Below the pieces are notes generated by a model. The model made no database searches and had not been told where the DNA came from. It saw only the letters and a program-made list of their open reading frames with translations. The translations under genes and the position numbers were made by a program. DNA of 64,000 nucleotides, taken from Owenia fusiformis (lineage: Eukaryota > Annelida > Polychaeta > Sabellida > Oweniidae). Below, piece after piece: positions 1-9,100 of the stretch (the first letter of the stretch is position 1; every line of letters begins with the position of its first letter). The stretch lies in NCBI GenBank assembly GCA_903813345.2, contig CAIIXF020000001.1:34875366-34939365 (forward strand), read 5' to 3'.

Positions 1-99
1 TTGTGGAATATTTGATCGGAACGCCATCTTTGTCGTTTTTGCTATCGTCATCATCCTTTATAGTTCTTCTTACATGTCCTTGGTCCTTAGCATTACTTT

Positions 100-109
100 C
101 TAAGGGCAT
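100..109 (-). CDS. CAP gene exon 9 (tentative): last three codons and stop
   Basis: Acceptor ATTTTCCAG at 110. In the phase set by exon 8 the reading is Ala-Cys-Pro-stop. This would supply the sixth ShKT cysteine and end the protein inside the window, but the last cysteine spacing (C-x-C) is one residue shorter than usual (C-x-x-C). No AATAAA is visible in positions 1-99. A different final exon outside the window remains possible. Confidence 0.4.
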
Positions 110-3100
110 CTGGAAAATATAATCAGAGCAATTAATCATTCTCATACTCCTCTCTAACAAGGAACAATCTCTGATTCGGAAGGTTTCATGATAAGTAATA
201 CGATTTTCATTGTGATGTCTAAGAACAAAGGAGGAGATCCCTATTGCAAAAGTGTATTAACAACGGCTGTGTCATCCAAGGGTTTTGATTATGTCGCACA
301 TGATGTTTTGAGGTGTTTTTGATAACCCGTTCTATAGAATGTGCGTTTCTGTTTTATGGGTCACCCTGCATGACTGAGACAGGTACTCACGCGCACGTAT
401 CTTTGCAGTTTTGTTGCATGAACGCACTGTAAACACTCTCAGCTGCGCAAAAGCCAGAGCCTTTCCAAAAGGTGCAACTACTTTCGTCCAGCACATCCCC
501 TTGTTTTGAGTTGCAGTTAACTAAAAACAACCAGAATGAGCTTTAAAGTACATAATATGACAAGGCACTAATTACTATATTTAAAAAGTTCAACAACGTC
601 ACCCTTGGTATACGCAGCTAACGAAAATTGACCGGTACGGGTCAAAAGCTGGACCGGTACGGGTTAACGGTTTTATTTGAATTTAAAACAGCCATAACTT
701 ACTCAATATTGACTTCCTCGTGTCTAATTTGAAATATATGATGCCTACCGATGCTTTTAAGTACCCCGTTTTTTTACAGATTTTCAAACGGACCAAAACT
801 CTCTAAATGCGCATTTATGCTCTTTTCTCTCGAGAACGACTGTCTCATTTTCACGATAACTTTTATTTAGTACTTCTAACATATAAGATCTATTTTTCCC
901 CATCAAGGTATGATGTAAATGACATGCTATTTACATCTTGTGAGTTTCAATGACGCGCGTTTGATTTTATAAAAAATGCCAAACTTTGTGACAAAGAATT
1001 TCATCCTGCTTGCAGCGAGAAGACGGACCGGTTCGGGGCAATCTGCTTGCATCGAGAAGACGGGCCGGTTCGGGGCAATAGCTGATGAAATTCTTTGTTA
1101 GCTGCCTATACCAAGGGTGAACGTTTGACATATGTAAAAATAATGATAAACTCAAAGGTCAGACTTTGGCTGCTTGATTAGTTTTTCAAGTCTATATACA
1201 GTGCGTATCAAAAAAACGCAACAGATTGTTATCTCGGAAAAGCACAAAACCAGTGATAACAGCATTGATTTCATTCAATGCCCCATAAAGCCATGTGTCT
1301 CCTCTTTACAATGATATATCATTCCTTGATATTTGGTCATGGTTGGGCGAGTAAGCATTCCATTTGCAAAGTGGGCCAAAATTAGCTTTGGGCCAAGTTA
1401 TAAACATCGCAAAAGTTAGTGTTCGGAGCCCGATGCAATATTGGAAGAAAACATAAAATCAATGCTGACTGCATCCTTTTCATTCAATGTACTAAAAAGC
1501 CAAATTAGTCCTCTTTGCAATGGAATATCATTCATTCACAGGGAGTCATCTCCGGCCGAATAATCATTAATTTTGCAAAATGGGGCAAAATTCAGCTCGG
1601 ACACAAGTTTTAAACATTGCAAAAGTCAGTACAAGGGGCATAGGGGCTATTGGGAGAAGGTGTGACAGGTGTGGCATAGACAGTAAAGTGTTCATACTCA
1701 TACTCTTGCAAGAATACATCCTATACCCCTCCAAAGTGCCGCCACTTCCTTCCACATGAAGATGCGCTCATCTGTCCACGTCATGCATGGTTCAGCCCTG
1801 AATCATCTCTGGGTTAAAGCAGAGAAAAGCAGCCCATGGGCAATTCTTACTCGAGGTTTTGCAATATCTGGTGAAGGAATTGTGAGCACAGATGCTCCTG
1901 AGATAGCTCCAAAAGAAAAAGTCACAACATTTCAAGTCAGGGGAACTTCCATTGGCACTTAGCCCTTGCACTGATTTTTTCAATATCTAAAACTTGGTGC
2001 AGAGCCGATTTTGACCCACTGTGCAAACAGAAGGATTTCTCACCCAACCATTACCACATGTGAATGAATGACATATCATTGCAAAGAGGAGAGACGTGGC
2101 TTTATGGTGCATTGAATGAAATTGATGTAGTCATCACTAGTTTTGTGATTTTACGAGATATCTAATTGTTGCGTTTTTTTTATACGCCCTGTATAGTATA
2201 CATACATACTTTCACAGGCCTCGCCTAATAAAGAGGGGTCACCACAATCACAGATGCATTGCGCTCCATTTGGGTCGATAGTTCCACCATTTTCCCCACA
2301 CTTGGCTTTATTAGGACACACTATAACACATAGGGTACACCAAATAGTGGGCCTTTTGGGCATTACTTGGCCTTTTTGGCCTCTTAAAAGGAAAATATTT
2401 CAAGAGGGATAAAGCGGAAAACAATAGTTCTCATGTTATTTTACCATAGTGAAACGTATTTTCCTTTTAAGAAGTTAACTGTGTCTACAAATGCAACATA
2501 TTGATGCATAAAACATTGAAAAAAGACTAGTGGAAGGGGATGAAAAAATGTTGGTGGGGTATTTGCACCTTCCCCGAAGTTTAAATTATTTGATCATCTC
2601 TATGAGTACTTTGCCTTTAGATAATGCATTGGCCTAAATACATGCACCTTTTTAAATAATCAAAAAATAGCCACAATCCAACATGCGACTGTCTAAATTC
2701 TGTTGTGATATCTTCCGTGGTCCTTTTCAAAATTTGGGCCCTATTTTTGAATTTAAAGGGGCACGGAAATTTTTATTCAAATTTGAAATGTGGTCGTGTT
2801 ATATTTGACATACAGTATATACTATGAATCAGACCTGCTAGATAAATTCCGATAGCAAAAAAAGTGGCAGGAACTTTTGTTTTCTTGATTTTGTCACCTT
2901 CATCCATCCATGATCCATCCAATTTAAAATCAATAGTTGGCCAGTATGTAGTGCGTAGGTTACATTTTTGAGATATGATTACACTCAAAAATAGATAAAG
3001 TAATTCTCCTTTTCGCGATTCGCTCTTTGAAACAGAACGTTCGCTAATATGCACTGAAAAAGCACTCAAAAAGGACAAAATTTGATTGGTCAATCTTTTC

Positions 3101-6100
3101 CCACTATGCATTTCGCGTAGCTATTTGCGTGACACGAAAGTTCTAAATCAAACTAACTACTCAATTTTGTTTTTACACTCGCACGCTAAATAAAACAATG
3201 ACACCATCGGAAGTATTCTTCTTTGTCATTGCTTTAATAGTCAGTATACCGAGTTTAATCAATAAAAGATTGTACAACGAACAACAAAATTCGGAAACGA
3301 GTACTATAGATTTGCTTTCGGACCACTGAACGGATTGACCTAGATAATAGCGACGCGTCTTCTTTGGTCTACTGTTCAGTTGTTTGTGGGTTTTCAACGT
3401 AACTCTATAATGGAAGATGAATACTTTTATTCAGTTGTTGCATCGATGTCGCAGTTTGTAGTGCGGTAAAATTGGCATGAAAGTATTGAAAGTCGAATTG
3501 GAATTGTTTTTTCCAATATGGCGACTAGTCTACTGATCACGTGACCTTCTCTTCCGGAATATTTTCTCACTTTTCAATCATCGTTTTCACCACGCTATGA
3601 ATTAATACAATGAAAAAAATAGCTGTTATATTAAGATTAATGAGAGATCAATCGTTTCTAATAATTTTTTCTGTACTCTCCTACGGGAATATGAACGAAT
3701 ATATCGTTTGAAAAATAGGTGTGAAAATCCCCATGTTAAACCTATGAGGGAAAATAAGGAAGTATAAATTTGTTCCTCCGCGAACTGCATCATGGGAAAT
3801 ATTTTGCCCTTATAAGGAAAGATTTTCGCGTCTTCTCTTTTGAAGAGGGAACAACGATTTCGAGAATTATTTCGACATATCTCGCTGAATGGATACATAT
3901 TTCATTTGCAACGATGACATTTATACCTATTAGTGCATATAACTAGTGTCAAAGTAGTAATATCCCTATGGAGGGTCACATTTGCACGTACTTGAAATCA
4001 CATTATAGATTTTCTCTTTTTGTGACACTGCATTACCCCTTTACTTAGTACTTTCAGATATCATTGAAATGTGCTGTCTTCGTTTTGTTTCAGAAAAATA
4101 TGTACTGTCTTCGTTTCCATTAGAAACTGTCTTTGTTTCATAAGGAGGAAATCGTTTTGCAATTATTCAAACAATTACTGTATGGATTTCTTAGGTATGG
4201 CCATATTTCGAAACCGGAACCTACGCATTATACGGGCCAAATATTTAATTGAAATTTGAAGGATGAAGGTGAAAAAAATGGAGAAAACAAAATTATTATA
4301 AACCGGAAGCCTGGCCATTCTGAAACGAAGACATAATGTCTGACATCTCCAGTGCATATAAAAATGGAGACAACGTGTCTCCACTGATACAAGGTTTTAA
4401 TCTTAAATGCATTTGACAAAATCTCTTTAACATTAATTATTAAAACATTGATTTTCAAATTCTGTTGATACTTAAATAGTTTACTTACCACAGTCAACAT
4501 CAATCCTATGATCGCACTTGGCTGTAATAATAAATTCGATGAACTTAATAATTGATAACACCTGAAAATTATTTTTTGATTAGAATGATGATAGAATGTA
4601 ATTAAGCACATATATGCACAGTGACCACCATCAATCTTCATTATTCAGTTATTAGACTGAAAGTGCGGTTACTCTTTTGACTTCCGTTTGGACTCCCGTT
4701 TTTGTTTGGTCATAATCACTGAGTTTGTGTATATTTCATTTTATTTTTAACTTCAGTTGAGTCTCAATAATCTAAGCATTATTTTGATACTTAAAACATG
4801 GTCAGAATCAATTGCAAATCGCAGATATTGAGCCTTAGCACAAATTTCTTACTTTTTTGGGCCAAAACTCTGCTCATGGACATGACCTCATATCTATTCT
4901 ATAAAGATCCCCGAGAAATATTAAAAGAAAAATTTTCTGACAAGTTACAAAAATATCAAAGTTGAATAAACATAAAATATCACTGATCAAAGCCCCTGGC
5001 ATGAGCAAATATTTAGAATTTTCTTTTTTCTAAGTTACCGGACTTCATTATATTTTGTTAGATATTAAATAGATGGTGCTGACTATGCATATATAGCAAT
5101 AGAGTTGGGAATTTCATTCGATCGGTGATGATGATAATATAACAAAATAACAAAATGAAAACGGTCAAAATAATAACGGCATACGTTTAAGATTGCATAA
5201 AACTTGATAAAACACATGAATGTACATTTATGTTTTAAGTAGCACTTATATCACCAAACACACTATAAATACACAAATGAAAAAGAGAAAGAAAAGACAC
5301 AAAATCAGTTGGCAAATTTTCACTAGCCCATCGAATATGGCTTTTAAACGAATCTGATAGTAAAAATGGTCGATCAGTTGTTTTGGAAAGTTTCATTTAA
5401 GCATCATTAAACTATGAATTAAAAAAAGTATCCTACTATCACGATATCACTCATATGACACTCATATAAATCATAGTATATCCTCTATCAGTCTATACAG
5501 GGTGTGCCAAAAAAATTTTGCAACTTTTTCAAAAGGCTAGAAAAGTATCATAACATTACGGTATTAACATAAAAATTGATTTACAGAACGTTTAGGATAT
5601 GCATATTTTACCATTCAAATATTTAAGCTAATACTGACTTCTAATTTTTTGGACAGATCTTTGAATATCAATGGTAAATTGTTCATGTATCCGAGATTTA
5701 CTGCTTTTCCAAGAAAATGTGACTTTTAATGATTTTATGTGATCAATAATAACACATTCATTATGTTCACTAAATCTGCTACAATCTCTGATATCTGTCT
5801 ATTCAATATCTAGTACAGTTTTATATCAGTATCTACTCACTATGGTATTATGTTATACTGATCTATTAATTATTTATTAATCACATGTTCTTACATCCAC
5901 CCTTTACCTTCACTATCGCTCCCAGCCATCGGGCAAGGGTCACTTTGGACTGGAGGAGGATACCTCTAGATTTATCAGTCCTGATGAATTGCTGCCCAAT
6001 ACACCAGATGCCAACCCCTGTGACTATCTCACATGGGGGCACCTGGAGCAGTTTATTGCAGTTATTGGTAATCCCCACAGAACCTATTGATCAACTAAAA

Positions 6101-9100
6101 GAAGTTCTGCAGGAGAATTGGAGAGAACTACTGCAAAATCGCTGGATCGCGCCATTGCAGATCCACCCTCGTATCTGTGTGATAGTGAAGGTGAAAGGCG
6201 GATGCATGGATGCATTTTTTAAATAGATAATTAATAGATATATTAATAGATAGTCGGTATTAGCTTTAATATTAGCTTTAATATTTGAATGGTAAAATAT
6301 GCCTATCTTAAAGTTTCTGTAAATCAATTTTTATGTCAATACCTCAATGTTATGATACTTTTCTAGCCTTTTGAAAAAGTTGCAAAATTTTTTGGCACAC
6401 CCAGTATTTTATACTTACTACAGAGTACACCGTTGGAGCAAGAGTAGCCGGTGTCACCCTTACATTTACTACAAAATGGTCCTTGGCTGAATGGTGGCAT
6501 GTCCACATAGTTTCCTCTGAAAGATAATTAGAATTAAATATTGTGGGAATTTTGAGAAAACTCCCACTAAATTGGAAATCTTTAAGTTAAAGAAGACAAG
6601 AAAAACTCTTGCGTTCAAGGTAACGCGAAATCTGATTCCTAGTTATGTACAAGATATAAAGAAATCTTCAAAATCTTGGGGTAGAGCGTGCTCTTGGTGA
6701 TCGACACGAATACAACATTCCTCCAAAACCATCTACAAAGGTCCATGTGCAGTATCGCAAGTGATTTTAGACAGTTATATCTTTCACCATGAGTACTTTC
6801 TGGGTATAAATACAACGAGATATGCTATGAATATCAGAATGGCCTTTCAATACCATTCTACTTTTGAAGGTGTTTTGGACCCCTTGTTGAATACTCTTTT
6901 CATGCAATAAAAATCAGAAAAAGAAGATCCTCTTTTGAGCAAATAAGTTCAACATTTTGAAAAAATTGTTGACGTGGGATCCCTATTTATAATTTTTCGA
7001 ATTGTTTGATTGATATCTTTATCATCATGGGGACTTCACTTGAAAGAAAACATATTGTTTTAATAAAAAAACACTGTATTTATGCCTTGAAAGTATTCAT
7101 GGTGAAAGATATGACCGTCTAAAATCACTTGCAATACTGCACACGAACCTTTCTCAAATTCCCCAGCCATTGCACAAATAAGGACATGGAAAATAATTCA
7201 TCGTGTTGTAAGGAACAGTCCCTCGATATCAGTCATTAAGACTCGTTACAACAAATGGAAATACAGCTCGAACCCGGGTTCAGTGCTAACTAAAATTAAA
7301 AAGATTTTTACCAACATAATTTTATAATAATTTTACAGAGTAGTAGATGAGGTATGGTTGCCCATGTAGATACCCACAGCAAATTATGACTCGATACTTG
7401 TATACAAATTGATCTTAAAGTTCAACTCATCTTTCATCAATCATCGTCATTATTTTTCATTTCTTACATTTTCACAAGGATGCTGAAACACTCATAAATG
7501 ACAGGACACTTGGTTGAGAACCAATATATAGCCATGTGTATTTTTAATTTGCAAAGTTTAAATGAGAATCAGAGGAAAAGTACCCTGATTGAGAGTCCGG
7601 AGGGAAAGCAGAGAAGTACCCGGAGTGAGAATCCATCGGAGAGGCAGAGTAGAGTATCCGGAGTGGGTGTCCAGAGACGCGGAGAAGTTACCCGGAGTTG
7701 AGAGTGCACGGAGAAGTAAAGAGAAGATAGCCGGAGCAGATACTACCATTTTTAAAATTTAGTCAAAGTGATGTCATATTTGAAATCTACATATAAAAGT
7801 AGATCTAAAAATATGATTTCAAAATTTGTTTATCAACTTTGAAAATTTGATTTTTTTTTTAAATTTGACTTCTAGTTCGGGGAGATTCCCCATAGACCCC
7901 ATGTTATAAAATCACAAAAAGTGAAATATCTTTTCTTGTATTAGACCGATCATATTTTCCTTTACTAGACATATTTTGATTTGCATAACTATTAGTTACA
8001 TAGATACATAAGGGTGATTTGAAAATTGAACCACTAAAACTGATGAATATTCATGTTAAAGGAACTTTCTACTATGCCTGCCATGCTAGATCGGCCAGAC
8101 TTTCAACAATATGTCCAAATCCATAACTAGAATTACCCTAGAATATCCAACAATTCATAGATGAACAATTCATAGGTCTCCATGCGACCTATGCTATAGA
8201 TAAACCACCAGAGGGTGATTTTTACATGGAGACAAGTTCATCTATGGAAGCCTGAAGTATTTCCCCTTGACAATGTAATGGTAGTATAATAGTGAGTCGT
8301 CAGACATTAGTAGTGCATGTCACTTACGGTGGGGAATAGTTACATACAACCAGAGTATGTTTTGAATTCCTATATACGGTAACCCCATCTCCCCCATAGA
8401 GTGTTTCACACATTCTGGCGCCACAACCCATCCTCTCTGTAGCCGCCCATATGACCTAAACATAAGAGATAATAAGACATACATGAGATAGACGTCCTTG
8501 GTCCAGTCTTCAATTCTTAATATTGATTTCACATCTCGGGGTAGTAACAATATGACTAAAATATACCGAGCTCTCGTCTAGCTACAAGCCCTTCAACTAC
8601 ATGTGTTGTGTTGATTAAGGGAGACAGGGGTCCGCAGTCTTGAATTAACGAGATCATGAATTCCTGTAATACATGCCACAATCCAATAAACAAGATGCGA
8701 GTAAAAATAATCTTGATCTGCGTCATTAAAAATTCAAAATTCAGTCAACGTGATGTCATATTTGAAATCTACATGTAAAAGTACATCTAGAAAAATGGTT
8801 TCGAAAAATGTTATCAACTTAATTTTTTGGGAAAATGTGACTTTTAGTTCGGGCAGATTCTCCATAGACCCCATGTTATAAAATCACAAAAAGTGAATCT
8901 TTTCTTGTATTGAACAGATAACATTTTCTTTTACTGGACATATTTTAACTTGCATAACTATTAGATACATAAGGGTGATATGAAAATTGAACCACTAAAA
9001 CAGTAATGTACGAGGCCCGATCAGAGAGTAAGTAACTAACTGCTCTCATTTTTCATATTCCCCATGTGACTAAATCCTAACTTCTTGCAAAGATGTTGTT

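Noticed and set aside
1-109. Open frame with a DDDDSKNDKD acidic run as a longer last CAP exon
   Set aside because: Its frame does not fit the phase left by exon 8 at the good acceptor; only weak internal acceptors would allow it. Kept as an alternative, not as the call.
2773-3111. 112-codon minus-strand ORF
   Set aside because: Runs into the 867-bp dispersed repeat; no recognisable protein.
4068-4340. TGTCTTCGTTTCAGAA-like inverted motif pair suggesting a MITE
   Set aside because: Only about 15 bp match, with no flanking duplication or second copy in the window.
4228-4641. 137-codon minus-strand ORF in CAP intron 6
   Set aside because: Longest frame in the window but AT-driven composition, no domain, and inside a confirmed intron on the same strand.
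5881-6327. Overlapping ORFs on both strands around 5.9-6.3 kb
   Set aside because: They lie in the mariner-type element and are shadows of a decayed transposase.
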